From the NCBI GenBank assembly GCA_021413885.1, contig JAIOPM010000040.1, positions 1 to 64,000 of the forward strand: a stretch of DNA of 64,000 nucleotides, read 5' to 3'. A model generated the notes under the pieces. That model was given only the letters and a program-made list of their open reading frames with translations, searched no databases and was not told the DNA's origin. The position numbers and the translations under genes are program-made. The DNA comes from Planctomycetota bacterium. Its GTDB lineage: Bacteria; Planctomycetota; UBA1135; GCA-002686595. Below, one piece after another: positions 53,302 through 62,499 of the stretch (the first letter of the stretch is position 1; every line of letters begins with the position of its first letter).

Positions 53302-54561
53302 ATGCCGATCTTCCAGTACAAGGCCTACGTCCACGGCGGCGGTACGACGACCGGCGTAATCGACGCGGACACCGCGCGGGAAGCGCGCACGCGTCTGCGC
53401 CGCGACAACGTCCTGGTCAGCGAGATCCACGAGCTCAAGGGCGGCCGGCGCGTGAAGAACGCGGACGGCAAGAGCACCGGCTTCGTCGACAAGCTGAAGT
53501 CGCTGCGCAGCGTCGACACCACGCCGACCAGCGGCAACATCGATGTCGTGTCGGCGGCGACGCGGCAGATGGGCACGATGCTGGGCGCCGGCATTCCTTT
53601 GACCGAGTGCTTGCGCGCGCTGATCGAACAAGCCGAGACGCGCAAGTCGGAGACGGTCTTCCGCGAGCTGCGCGAACGCGTCAGCCAAGGTCTGTCGCTC
53701 GCCGACGCGCTCGCCGAGCACCCGGGTTGGTTCAGCGAGCTCTACGTCAACATGGTCCGCGCCGGCCAAGCGACCGGCAACCTCGACGTCGTCTTCACGC
53801 GCCTCGCCGATTACATGTCGGCCCAACGCAAGCTGCGCCGTCGCGTCGTCGCCGCGCTCACCTACCCGGCGATCATGATGGGCATCGGCACGATCGTCGT
53901 GTCGATCCTGATGGCGTTCGTCGTGCCCAAGATCACCAGCATGTTGATCGACCAGGGCAAGACGCTGCCGACGCCGACGCGGATCCTCGTGTTGATCTCC
54001 GACGTCTTCAAGAACTACTGGTGGCTCGGACTGCTCGCGATCGCCGCGGTGTCGTTCATCGTCGAGCGCGTCTACCACCGCTCCGCGAACGGGCGTCTCT
54101 TCTTCGACCGGTGGATGCTGCGCATCCCCGTGGTCGGTGACCTGCTGCGCAAGCAAGCGATCGCGCGCTTCACGCACACGCTCTCGACCTTGCTCGCCAG
54201 CGGCGTGCCGGTCGTCGACAGCCTCGAGATCACGCGCAACGTCGTCGGCAACCGCGTGCTCGCGGACGCGACCGAATTCGTGCGCACCAAGATCCTCGAG
54301 GGCACCGACATCGCGACGCCGCTCAAGGCGACCAACGTCTTCCCCCCCACCGTCGGCTACATGATCGCGGTCGGCGAACAGTCGGGCGAGGTCGAGCAGA
54401 TGCTCCAACGCATCGGCATCGCGTACGACGAGGAGATCCAGGTCACGACCGAGCGCCTCACCAGCGTCCTGGAACCGATCATGATCGTTTGCCTCGCCGC
54501 CGTGGTGGGCTACATCGTCATCTCGATCGTCCTGCCGATCCTCAAGGTCGGCCAGATCTGA
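53302..54561 (+). CDS. gspF: Type II secretion inner-membrane protein GspF
   Basis: 419 residues. It starts FQYKAYVHGGGTTTGVIDAD and carries two T2SSF domains (TRQMGTMLGAGIPLTECLRA around residue 90 and FTHTLSTLLASGVPVVDSLE around residue 290) separated by membrane segments (IMMGIGTIVVSILMAFVVPK; WWLGLLAIAAVSFIVERVY), with a last one (IVCLAAVVGYIVISIVLPIL). It is the inner-membrane platform that couples GspE to pseudopilin polymerisation. Confidence 0.96.
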   Translation: MPIFQYKAYVHGGGTTTGVIDADTAREARTRLRRDNVLVSEIHELKGGRRVKNADGKSTGFVDKLKSLRSVDTTPTSGNIDVVSAATRQMGTMLGAGIPLTECLRALIEQAETRKSETVFRELRERVSQGLSLADALAEHPGWFSELYVNMVRAGQATGNLDVVFTRLADYMSAQRKLRRRVVAALTYPAIMMGIGTIVVSILMAFVVPKITSMLIDQGKTLPTPTRILVLISDVFKNYWWLGLLAIAAVSFIVERVYHRSANGRLFFDRWMLRIPVVGDLLRKQAIARFTHTLSTLLASGVPVVDSLEITRNVVGNRVLADATEFVRTKILEGTDIATPLKATNVFPPTVGYMIAVGEQSGEVEQMLQRIGIAYDEEIQVTTERLTSVLEPIMIVCLAAVVGYIVISIVLPILKVGQI

Positions 54562-54634
54562 TCCGCGCCGTTCACGCCCGTTCGTGGAAGAAGCGAGCGG
54601 CGCGCCCGTCCAAGCCAGACACCGAGGACCTCCT

Positions 54635-55063
54635 ATGAAGAACCTGACGACTCCGCGCCGCTCCTCGAAGGGCGGCTTCTCGCTCGCCGAGCTGATGGTC
54701 GTGATCGTGATCCTGGGCCTGCTCGCGACGTTGGTCGTGCCGAACGTCGTCGGCTACCTGTTCAAGGCCAGCGCCGAAATCGCGAAGACCGACATTGTCA
54801 GCCTCGAGAACGCGATCAAGCAGTACCAGATCAACAACGGCGGCAAGATCCCCGATTCGCTCAACGTGCTGATCGAGCCCGACGCGAACGGCAACCGCTA
54901 CCTCGACCAGAAGACGCTGCCGAAGGATCCCTGGAAGAACGAGTACCAGTACGAGACCAACGGCAGCGAGTACCGGATCTACAGCTACGGCAAGGACGGC
55001 ATGCCGGGCGGCGAAGGTCAGGACGCGGACATCGACAACGAAATGGTCAAGGAGCGCAAGTAG
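54635..55063 (+). CDS. gspG: Major pseudopilin GspG
   Basis: 142 residues from the ATG at 54635 with GAGGA upstream; an ATG at 54584 is rejected because it only adds a non-pilin leader. Prepilin cleavage motif GGFSLAELMVVIVILGLLAT (cut after Gly, Glu at +5). The C-terminal part has the Ca2+-binding loop of GspG (LPKDPWKNEYQYETNGSEYR; SYGKDGMPGGEGQDADI). It forms the body of the pseudopilus. A hairpin follows the gene. Confidence 0.95.
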   Translation: MKNLTTPRRSSKGGFSLAELMVVIVILGLLATLVVPNVVGYLFKASAEIAKTDIVSLENAIKQYQINNGGKIPDSLNVLIEPDANGNRYLDQKTLPKDPWKNEYQYETNGSEYRIYSYGKDGMPGGEGQDADIDNEMVKERK

Positions 55064-55073
55064 CGCGAGCGCA

Positions 55074-55091
55074 CGCGTAGACTCCTACGCG
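55074..55091 (+). other. Hairpin between gspG and gspH
   Basis: CGCGTAG (55074-55080) pairs with CTACGCG (55085-55091) around ACTC. It is 10 bases past the gspG stop, with no T tract. It may stabilise the upstream gspG message or attenuate transcription. TAGACT (55078-55083) inside it could also be read as a -10. Confidence 0.45.
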
Positions 55092-55117
55092 GAGCGCCCA
55101 CACGAATCGTCGATGCC

Positions 55118-55711
55118 ATGTCTTCCGCCGACCGCCTACGACGAACGAAGCACCGCGCGCGGCGTGGATTCACGCTGGTCGAGCTGCTGGGCGTGGTGGT
55201 GATCCTCGGCCTGATCTCGTCGATCGCGTTCGTGTCGTACCAGTCGATGATCCCGGCGTCGGTGCTCAACTCGGCGGTGCGCGAGCTCGCGTCGACGTTG
55301 CAGGAGACGCGCTCGGAAGCGATCGCGCGCAGCCAACCGTTCTGGATCGAGTACTACTTCGAAGACACCGACGCGCACCCGAAGGGCTACCGCGTCGTCA
55401 CGCCGTTCGTCGCGTCGACGACCGGCGGGATCGCGGTGCGACCCGAGGACCGCGCGGCGCAACCGTTCATGCCTCTCCCTGAAGGCGTCGAGTTCCGCGA
55501 GATCACGCTGAACGGCAACACGGTGACGCGCGGGCAAGTGGTCGTGCGCTTCGACCCGCTCGGCGCCGCAACCGATCACACGATCGTGCTCGAGCACAAG
55601 CCCTACGAAGCGGTCTACACGATCGAAGTCCAGGCGCTGACCGGCCTGATCGCCTTCCACGACGGCGTCTTCCGCCGCGAGCCGGCGAAGGAAGCCGACT
55701 TCGGGAGCTGA
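55118..55711 (+). CDS. gspH: Minor pseudopilin GspH-like
   Basis: 197 residues. Prepilin motif RRGFTLVELLGVVVILGLIS, then a globular domain with VRELASTLQETRSEAIARSQ, typical of GspH/FimT. It is a minor pseudopilin that caps or initiates the pseudopilus. The assignment as H rather than another minor pilin rests on this segment and gene order. Confidence 0.85.
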   Translation: MSSADRLRRTKHRARRGFTLVELLGVVVILGLISSIAFVSYQSMIPASVLNSAVRELASTLQETRSEAIARSQPFWIEYYFEDTDAHPKGYRVVTPFVASTTGGIAVRPEDRAAQPFMPLPEGVEFREITLNGNTVTRGQVVVRFDPLGAATDHTIVLEHKPYEAVYTIEVQALTGLIAFHDGVFRREPAKEADFGS

Positions 55712-55713
55712 CC

Positions 55714-56271
55714 GTGGTCGTTCGATCCCGTCGCTCGGGCTTCACGCTCGCGGAAGTCGCGGTCACGATCGCGATCGTCGGACTGATCCTCGTATTCGTG
55801 CTGCAAGGCATCAACGAGGCGAAGCTGCTCGCCGCCCACACGCGCAACACGCGCCTCGCGCGCGAACTCGCGCTCGGCACGCTCGCCGGGATCGAGAGCG
55901 GACTCTTCCTCGACGAGATCACCGACGACCGCCTCCAGGGCAACTACGCCGACGACGGCTACGCCGACTTCACGTTCGAGGCGGTGCTCGGCGAGAAGAA
56001 CTTCCGCGAGTCGCGCGATCAAGCCGGCTTCGACAACTGGAACACGCAGGAAGAACTCGACAAGCGCGAGAAGGCGGACGAAGAGGGCACCGAGCAACCG
56101 TACGAGCGCGTGCAGGTCAAGGTCGTTTTCCCGCGCATCGGCGAGGACAAGGACAACAATCAATTGGTCCTCGAGAAGTGGGTTCCGTGGAAGCAGATCC
56201 ACCCCGACGAGGAGAAGAGTTCGAGCTCGACGTCGACGGCGAACGCTCCGACCACCGGAGGCGCGCAGTGA
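55714..56271 (+). CDS. gspI: Minor pseudopilin GspI-like
   Basis: 185 residues from a GTG at 55714, 2 bases after the gspH stop. Prepilin motif RSGFTLAEVAVTIAIVGLIL, then a globular domain containing ARELALGTLAGIESGLFLDE, like GspI/PilV. The C-terminal tail is Ser/Thr-rich and low-complexity. A minor pseudopilin of the tip complex by position and size. Confidence 0.75.
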   Translation: MVVRSRRSGFTLAEVAVTIAIVGLILVFVLQGINEAKLLAAHTRNTRLARELALGTLAGIESGLFLDEITDDRLQGNYADDGYADFTFEAVLGEKNFRESRDQAGFDNWNTQEELDKREKADEEGTEQPYERVQVKVVFPRIGEDKDNNQLVLEKWVPWKQIHPDEEKSSSSTSTANAPTTGGAQ

Positions 56272-57128
56272 TCGTCGAACGCAACGTTGCGCGGCGCGAC
56301 CGCCGCGGCTTCACGTTGGTCGAAGTCCTGGTCGTGCTGCTCATCATGGCGGGCATGATGGTCGCGATGCTCCAGATCCTGAACGCGGCGCGCACCAGCC
56401 GCGACACGGTCCACAACATCCAGGAGACGCAGCTCGCCGGCCCCGCGATCCTCGACCTCGTCGAGCGCGACCTGCGCGCGATCTTCGTGTACGGCCGTCC
56501 GAAGGAAGAGCTGCTGCGCGTCAAGAACCGCGTCGTCTACGGCCTCGACGCGGACTCGCTCGACTTCATCTGCACGACGCCGACGCTGACGCCGGTGTTG
56601 ATCGGAGCCCAGGACCGCTACGTGCGAGCCGACTACAACGAGGTCGGCTACTGCCTGCGCCCGAACCCGGCGGACGACAACTTCCTCGAGCTCTACCGGC
56701 GCGAATCGATGGGCGTCGACGAGGAACCGTTCGAGGGCGGCGCCTACACGTTCCTGCACGATCGCGTGAAGCACTTCGACGTCAAGCTCTTCGACGAGGA
56801 CGGCCCCGACGCCGAGCCGATCGAGACGTGGAACACGGTCAAGGGCGACGAACACTCGGGCCTGCCGAAGCGCATCGAGATCACGCTGACACTCGAGCTC
56901 GCGCCGCGCATCATGCGCGAGCAGATCGAGATCGCGCCGATCGACAAACGCTCGGTGACCTACAAGCGCACCGTACGCTTCCCGAACTACCTGCTCGACG
57001 CGGTCAAGGCCGAGGTGCGTCCGAAGATCCCGGTGATCAATCCGCCGGCGAGCGAGGACGCCGCGAACGCGAACGACCAACAACCGACGGCGCCGACCGA
57101 CGGCGCGGCGCAGGTCAGCGGAGGCTAG
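56268..57128 (+). CDS. gspJ: Minor pseudopilin GspJ-like
   Basis: 286 residues from a GTG at 56268 that overlaps the upstream stop (GTGA), with GGAGG before it. Prepilin motif RRGFTLVEVLVVLLIMAGMM; next QETQLAGPAILDLVERDLRA, typical of GspJ. Long globular domain and an Ala/Pro-rich tail. Last gsp gene here; gspC, K, L and M are absent from the window. Its stop overlaps the convergent serS stop as CTAG. Confidence 0.8.
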   Translation: MIVERNVARRDRRGFTLVEVLVVLLIMAGMMVAMLQILNAARTSRDTVHNIQETQLAGPAILDLVERDLRAIFVYGRPKEELLRVKNRVVYGLDADSLDFICTTPTLTPVLIGAQDRYVRADYNEVGYCLRPNPADDNFLELYRRESMGVDEEPFEGGAYTFLHDRVKHFDVKLFDEDGPDAEPIETWNTVKGDEHSGLPKRIEITLTLELAPRIMREQIEIAPIDKRSVTYKRTVRFPNYLLDAVKAEVRPKIPVINPPASEDAANANDQQPTAPTDGAAQVSGG

Positions 57129-58402
57129 AGCTTCCGGCCGAGCGTTTCACGCCCGCCGAGATACGAGCGCAACGGCGCGGGCACGAAGACGGTGCCGTCG
57201 GGCCGCTGGTGGTTCTCGAGGATCGCGATCAGCATCCGCGCGCTCGCCGCGACCGTGTTGTTCAACGTGTGGCAGTGGCGCACCTTACCCTCGGCGTCGC
57301 GGTAGCGCAGGTCGAGCCGCCGCGATTGGTACTCGTGGAAGCGCGACGCCGAATGCGTCTCGCCGTAACCGCCGCGCGACGGCATCCACGTCTCGATGTC
57401 GAACTTCTGGATCTGCGGCGCGCCCAGGTCGCCGCCGCACACGTTGACGATGCGGTACGGGAGCTCGAGCGACTGCAACACCGCCTCGGCGTTCGCGACG
57501 ATCGCGTGATGGTGCTCGAGCGAACGCGCCGGATCGGCGACGTCGATCACCACCTGCTCGACCTTCTGGAACTGGTGAACGCGGTAGAGGCCGCGCGTGT
57601 CCTTGCCCGCGGCGCCGGCTTCGCGGCGGTAGCACGACGACAGCGCGACGTACTTCTTCGGCAGGTCCTCGAGTTTGAGGATCTCGCCCATGTGCAGCGC
57701 CGTCACCGGCACTTCGGCGGTGCCGACGAGACAGAGATCGTCGCGCTCGTCGCAGCGGTACGCCTGCTCTTCGCCGCCGGGGAAATAGCCGGTTCCGACC
57801 ATCACCTCGCTGCGCACCAACGTCGGCACCGAGAGCGGCACGAAACCGCGCGCGACCATCAGGTCGAGCGCGTAACGCATCACCGCCGTCTCGAGCTGCG
57901 ACAGATCACCGAAGAGGAAGTAATTGCGCGAGCCCGAGATGCGCCCCGCGCGCTCGACGTCGAGCCAACCTTGCGCTTCGCACAGCGACACGTGATCGCG
58001 CGGCGTCGCGGCGGCAGGCTTCGGATCGCCCCACCGCTTGACCTCGACGTTCTCGCCGTCGTCCTTGCCCTCGGGCACTTCGTCGGCGGGCACGTTCGGG
58101 ATCCGCAGCAGCCGCGCGCGCACGTCGAGGTCGAGCTTCTGGAGCAGCTCCTCCTTCTCCTTCATGCCCTGCTTGATCGCGGTCAGCTCGGCGACCAACG
58201 TCGCGCGCTTCTCCGCGGGCGCTTTCGCGACGTCCTTGCCGAGCGCGTTCTGCTGCGCGCGCAGACCGTCGACTTCCTGGACGAGCGCGCGGTGTTCGGC
58301 GTCGACGACGAGCAAGCCGTCGACGTCGCAGACGATGCGCTTCTTCTTCGCGCCGGCCTTCACGGCCTCGGGGTTCTGACGAATGAACTTCAGGTCGAGC
58401 AC
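57125..58402 (-). CDS. serS: Seryl-tRNA synthetase
   Basis: 425 residues, the normal length. N-terminal coiled-coil arm (EVDGLRAQQNALGKDVAKAP to MKEKEELLQKLDLDVRARLL) that binds tRNA-Ser, then the class II core: motif 2 LSSCYRREAGAAGKDTRGLY and RVHQFQKVEQVVI, motif 3 HTLNNTVAASARMLIAILEN. It charges tRNA-Ser (and the tRNA-Sec substrate if present) with serine. Start ATG 58402. Convergent with the gsp operon. Confidence 0.98.
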   Translation of the reverse strand: MLDLKFIRQNPEAVKAGAKKKRIVCDVDGLLVVDAEHRALVQEVDGLRAQQNALGKDVAKAPAEKRATLVAELTAIKQGMKEKEELLQKLDLDVRARLLRIPNVPADEVPEGKDDGENVEVKRWGDPKPAAATPRDHVSLCEAQGWLDVERAGRISGSRNYFLFGDLSQLETAVMRYALDLMVARGFVPLSVPTLVRSEVMVGTGYFPGGEEQAYRCDERDDLCLVGTAEVPVTALHMGEILKLEDLPKKYVALSSCYRREAGAAGKDTRGLYRVHQFQKVEQVVIDVADPARSLEHHHAIVANAEAVLQSLELPYRIVNVCGGDLGAPQIQKFDIETWMPSRGGYGETHSASRFHEYQSRRLDLRYRDAEGKVRHCHTLNNTVAASARMLIAILENHQRPDGTVFVPAPLRSYLGGRETLGRKL

Positions 58403-58451
58403 GTTGGTTCTCGTGTGCGTGGGACTTGGGTCGAAGCGCGCGAACGCCGCG

Positions 58452-60563
58452 TCACTCGCCCTTCCACGGCGAATCGATCGCGCCGAGGAACTTGTGCTTC
58501 TTCTCGAAGAGGTGGACTTCGATCTTCTCCACCTTCTCCTTCGTCGGGATCAGGAGGTCGAGCGGCTTCCAGCTCCACTCGAACACGTGCTGCGAGTTCG
58601 GATCCTGCAGGTGCTCCATCTTCTCGGCCTTCGAGCCCTTCTTCACGCCGGCCTTGCGCCACTCGACTTCCGGCGCGGAGACGCAGTTCCACATGCGCTC
58701 GTACCGTTCACCGTCCTTGCCGAGGATCGCGACGCTCTCGCCGGTGACCTTGACGTTGTCGCCGAGGTTCTCGAAGTGGAAGTCGAACTGGAACGGCTCG
58801 CCGAGCTTGATGACGGTTTCCTTGCCGCCGTCGACGCCCCACGTCCGCGGCTCGGACCTCGGCAGGATCAGACACTTCATCGTCTGCTGCTTCGAGCCCT
58901 TGCGCAGCTCGCCGTAGTAGAGCGTCCACTCGCCGACCGGCACCGCGACGCCCTTCTTCCCGTCGGCCGCGAGGTCGAGGTACGTGTTCTCGTAACGCCC
59001 CGCGCCCTTGAGCACGAGCCACGTCGGCCACACCGGGCCCTTGAAGTCGAGCTTGACCGTGCCGGTCACGACGTCGGCCGGCGTGACGGTCAACTCGGTG
59101 CCGTACTTCGCGTTCGTGAACTTGTGCCACTTGCCCGCGAGGTTCTGGAACTCGCTCCACGGCCGTGCGCGCTTCTCCGCGCCGACGACCAAGCAATCCA
59201 TCTCGGGCTGGAACGTGCCCGCCGTCAGTCCGCCGTAGCCCCACGTCTGCGGCCAATTGCCGTACACCGCGTTCTGATCGTCGTCGATCACGCGCAGGTC
59301 GAGGTCGCCGAACTTGCCGACCATGCTCGCCGCACCTGCGGTGTAGAGGCGGAGCGACGCGTCGACCGGCCCGAGGTGCACTTGCAAACCTTGGTAGGTG
59401 TCCTTCTCGATGCCGATCGTGAAGAGGAACGCCCACTCGCGCTTCGTCTCGCCGGTGCCGACGGTCAGCGGAACGATCTGACGGTTGCCGGTGATCGAGA
59501 CCTGCTTCTCGAACTTGCCGTCGAGGTCCTGATCGATCTCGAACGTCGCGGCGGTCACGCGGCGGAACTTCGGACTGGGCACGACCATGTCGAGCCCGAC
59601 CTCGCTGCCGTTCTTGCCGAACCCGAGCGGACGCCAGAGCTGGTAGATGTCGTCGACGTGGAAGTGCGGGCGCTCGTACGCGTCGAGCTTCTCGACCGCT
59701 TGAAACGTCATCGCGATCGTGGTCGCGCTCGCCGGCGCGGCCGCGGGCTCCTGTCCGCCGCCTTTGTCGCCGCCGCCCTTCTCACCTCCGCCGTCGCCGC
59801 CGGCCTTCGGCGGCGGAGCCTTGTCGCCGCCGGCCGGCGCGCCGCCCTTCGGCTTCGAGTCGTCGGCGGCCTTCGGCCCGAGCTGCGCCAGACGCGTCTT
59901 CACTTGCTCGAAGCCGGCGCCGGTGAACTCGACGTAGAGGTAGTGCCGTCGCGCTTCCTCGTAGTCCTTCGCGGCGCGCACGAGGTCGGCGTCGGACTTG
60001 GTCTTGTCGCGGTGCAGATCGTCGAGCGCGTTCGCGGCGAGCCCGTACGCGCGCGCCGCATGGTAGTGATCGCCGAGCTCGTCGAAGCTCTTGCCGAGCG
60101 CTTCGCACCGCTCGCCGAGATCGTTCCACGTGCCGTGGTCGCGCGGGCCGTTCAAGTTCGCGTCGAACGCCTTCTGCGCGTCGTCGAGTCCGGTCTTCGC
60201 GAGCCGCCAATCCTTCCACGTGCGCTCGCCGAGTTGCGAGTAGTACCCGAACAGCTTGTTGACGAAGTTCGCCTTCGCGTAGTTCGCCTGCCACGCGGCG
60301 TCGAGCGCGCCGATCTGCTTCTTCTGTTCCGGCGTCAGAGCGCGGAAGCCGTAGCACAGCTCGACCGCGTGTTGCTCGGCCTCGGCTGGGTACGTCTTGA
60401 CGAGCTTCGCGAGCCCGTCGGCGTCGCCCACTTTGAGCTCGGCGACCTTCGCGCGGAACTCCTCGAGCTTCGACTGCGCGTCCGCGCGCGGCGCGGCGAC
60501 GAAGAACAGCGCGAGCAGGGCGGCCTGGACGACCAACGAACGCACGAACCGCTTGGACTGCAT
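58452..60563 (-). CDS. Large exported protein of unknown function
   Basis: 703 residues from the ATG at 60563. Signal peptide (VRSLVVQAALLALFFVAAPR..AQS). The first 230 residues are helical (SKLEEFRAKVAELKVGDADG; GERTWKDWRLAKTGLDDAQK; FDELGDHYHAARAYGLAANA), TPR-like in feel. A Gly/Lys/Pro-rich linker (about residues 250-290) separates them from a C-terminal half with repeated beta elements (VVPLTVGTG; TGTVKLDFKGPVWPTWLVLK; VPVGEWTLYYGELRKGSKQQ). I do not recognise the family. It is 49 bases upstream of serS on the same strand and separate from the rhomboid operon. It is probably periplasmic or surface-exposed. Confidence 0.6.
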   Translation of the reverse strand: MQSKRFVRSLVVQAALLALFFVAAPRADAQSKLEEFRAKVAELKVGDADGLAKLVKTYPAEAEQHAVELCYGFRALTPEQKKQIGALDAAWQANYAKANFVNKLFGYYSQLGERTWKDWRLAKTGLDDAQKAFDANLNGPRDHGTWNDLGERCEALGKSFDELGDHYHAARAYGLAANALDDLHRDKTKSDADLVRAAKDYEEARRHYLYVEFTGAGFEQVKTRLAQLGPKAADDSKPKGGAPAGGDKAPPPKAGGDGGGEKGGGDKGGGQEPAAAPASATTIAMTFQAVEKLDAYERPHFHVDDIYQLWRPLGFGKNGSEVGLDMVVPSPKFRRVTAATFEIDQDLDGKFEKQVSITGNRQIVPLTVGTGETKREWAFLFTIGIEKDTYQGLQVHLGPVDASLRLYTAGAASMVGKFGDLDLRVIDDDQNAVYGNWPQTWGYGGLTAGTFQPEMDCLVVGAEKRARPWSEFQNLAGKWHKFTNAKYGTELTVTPADVVTGTVKLDFKGPVWPTWLVLKGAGRYENTYLDLAADGKKGVAVPVGEWTLYYGELRKGSKQQTMKCLILPRSEPRTWGVDGGKETVIKLGEPFQFDFHFENLGDNVKVTGESVAILGKDGERYERMWNCVSAPEVEWRKAGVKKGSKAEKMEHLQDPNSQHVFEWSWKPLDLLIPTKEKVEKIEVHLFEKKHKFLGAIDSPWKGE

Positions 60564-60717
60564 GGCGGGCGGAGAACGGAGGGTTCGGGGAGAGCCGGGA
60601 CGACGGGCGCGACCTGTGTAGGCCGCGAAACGAGCCCGCATCGAGCGACGCAGTCTAACGGCCTTGCGCCCCGGCGGACAGTCGCGCGTCGTAGTCGGAA
60701 CGGCAGCCCGTCGGGGC

Positions 60718-61554
60718 TCAGCGCTTGCTCGACATCCGCCGCAGGAAGTCGCGGTCGCGCTCTTCGAGCGAGGGCATGCCCTTGTCGTGGATCTGCTGCA
60801 GCAATCGATCGAGGCGTTCCTCGTCGGTCTGCCGCTGCTCGACGACCTTGCGTTCCTTGTGCTGCTCCCACTTCGCCGCCGGATCGGCCCAGATCCAGCC
60901 GAACTTCAGCGCCGCGAAACCCCACGCCGCGCCGCCGAGGTGGACGAGCACCGCCTTGTTGCCCCCGGTCTGCGTCAGGAGCGCGAAGAGGTCGAGCCCG
61001 ACCATGATCAGCGCGAGCACCTTCAACGTCAGCGGGAAGACGATGAAGATCACGCGCGCGTTCGGGTTGAGCACCGCGGCCGCGACGACGACCGCGAGCA
61101 CGCCGCCCGACGCGCCGACGACCGGCACGTCCCAGTTCCACGTCAGCGCGGCGCCGAGGTGGAGCAAACCGCCGATCACCAACGCGGCGCCGTAGAGGAC
61201 GAGGAAACGCCGCGAGCCGATCGCGCTCTCCAGCATCGTGCCGAAGAAGTAGAGCCCGAGCATGTTGAACAGGATGTGCCCGGCGTCGCGCAAGCTGTGC
61301 ACGAAGCCGTAGGTCACCAGTTGCCAGTACGGCGCGAGCGGGAAGCTCTCGCGCCAACTCGCGGGCTCGAGCGCGAGGAACGAATGAACCTTCAGCTCGG
61401 CGGTCGGCGCCGAGAGGCTCATCACGAGCAACGCGAGGAAGAGACCGACGTTCGCCCACAGGATCCAACGCACCATCGGAGTCAGGCGCGGCCAACCGAG
61501 CGACGACGCGCTCGACTCGCGGAACTCCGGCGGATCCTCGTAGGTCCGCGTCAT
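60718..61554 (-). CDS. Rhomboid-family intramembrane serine protease
   Basis: 278 residues from the ATG at 61554, overlapping the folD stop as ATGA. Six or more membrane segments. The rhomboid motifs are present: HILFNMLGLYFFGTMLES, the nucleophile Ser in VVGASGGVLAVVVAAAVL and the catalytic His in VLVHLGGAAWGFAALKFGW. The C-terminal charged tail (QTDEERLDRLLQQIHDKGMP) is typical of planctomycete and bacteroidete rhomboids. It cleaves other membrane proteins within the bilayer. Substrates are unknown. Confidence 0.92.
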   Translation of the reverse strand: MTRTYEDPPEFRESSASSLGWPRLTPMVRWILWANVGLFLALLVMSLSAPTAELKVHSFLALEPASWRESFPLAPYWQLVTYGFVHSLRDAGHILFNMLGLYFFGTMLESAIGSRRFLVLYGAALVIGGLLHLGAALTWNWDVPVVGASGGVLAVVVAAAVLNPNARVIFIVFPLTLKVLALIMVGLDLFALLTQTGGNKAVLVHLGGAAWGFAALKFGWIWADPAAKWEQHKERKVVEQRQTDEERLDRLLQQIHDKGMPSLEERDRDFLRRMSSKR

Positions 61555-62417
61555 CCGCGGGCTCCGGCTCCGGCGCGTCGCGTCGCGGCGAGAACGGTGT
61601 TGTCGAGCAACATCGCGATCGTCATCGGCCCGACGCCGCCCGGCACTGGAGTGACCGCACCGGCGCGCTCCAGGACCTCGGCGAAAGCGACGTCGCCGAC
61701 CAAACGGCCGTCGGGCAAACGATTGATGCCGACGTCGATCACGGTCGCGCCTGGCCGCACCCAATCGGCGCGCACGAACTCCGGTTTGCCGACCGCAGCG
61801 AAGACGAGTTCGGCCTCGCGCGTCACCGCCGCGAGGTCGGCCGTGCGCGAGTGACACACGGTGACCGTCGCGTCGCGCGCGAGCAGCATCAACGCGAGCG
61901 GCTTGCCGACCAGCATCGAACGTCCGATCACCACCGCCCGCCGACCGGCGATCGCTAGCCCTGAACGATCACAGATCTCGATGCAGCCGCGCGGCGTGCA
62001 CGGGAAGAGACCGGGCTCTCCGAGCGCGAGCCGTGCGACGTTCTCGGGATGCAGGCCGTCGACGTCCTTCGCCGGATCGATCGCGCGCACGATTGCGTTC
62101 GCGTCGATGTGCTTCGGCAACGGGAGCTGCACGAGAATGCCGTGCACGCTCGCGTCGTCGTTGAGCTCGCGCACCACCGCGAGCAGCTCGACCTCGGACA
62201 AATCCGCGGCCTTGCGCACCGTGCGCACGGTGAAGCCCGCCTCGAGCGCGGCCTTGTCCTTGTTCTTGACGTAGACGTGGCTCGCGGGATCGTCGCCGAC
62301 GAGCACGACGGCGAGCCCCGGCCGCGTGCCGCGTGCCGTCAGTTCCGCCGCGCGTCGCGCCACTTCCTCGCGCACGCTCTTCGCGATCGCCTTGCCGTCG
62401 AGAATCCTCGCGCTCAT
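61551..62417 (-). CDS. folD: Bifunctional methylenetetrahydrofolate dehydrogenase/cyclohydrolase FolD
   Basis: 288 residues from the ATG at 62417. Tetrahydrofolate-binding half: VVLVGDDPASHVYVKNKDKA (catalytic Lys and Tyr region) and GILVQLPLPKHIDANAIVRA; P-D-x-D in IDPAKDVDGLHPENVA. NADP half: RRAVVIGRSMLVGKPLALML and PVPGGVGPMTIAMLL. It interconverts methylene-, methenyl- and formyl-tetrahydrofolate. Coupled to the downstream rhomboid gene, 82 bases after the polyprenyl synthase gene. Confidence 0.97.
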   Translation of the reverse strand: MSARILDGKAIAKSVREEVARRAAELTARGTRPGLAVVLVGDDPASHVYVKNKDKAALEAGFTVRTVRKAADLSEVELLAVVRELNDDASVHGILVQLPLPKHIDANAIVRAIDPAKDVDGLHPENVARLALGEPGLFPCTPRGCIEICDRSGLAIAGRRAVVIGRSMLVGKPLALMLLARDATVTVCHSRTADLAAVTREAELVFAAVGKPEFVRADWVRPGATVIDVGINRLPDGRLVGDVAFAEVLERAGAVTPVPGGVGPMTIAMLLDNTVLAATRRAGAGARG

Positions 62418-62499
62418 CGTTCGTCGTCTCCTTGGGTGATCGCCTTCACTGATTCGAGCCGGCGATTCGAGCGAGCGCAGCGAGTTCGCGCGCAACTCG

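Noticed and set aside
49191-54408. Long minus-strand open frames opposite gspD and gspE (880 and 1067 codons)
   Set aside because: Rich in Arg, Asp, His and Val with no domain. They mirror the G/C-ending codons of the gsp genes, which have clear domain matches on the plus strand.
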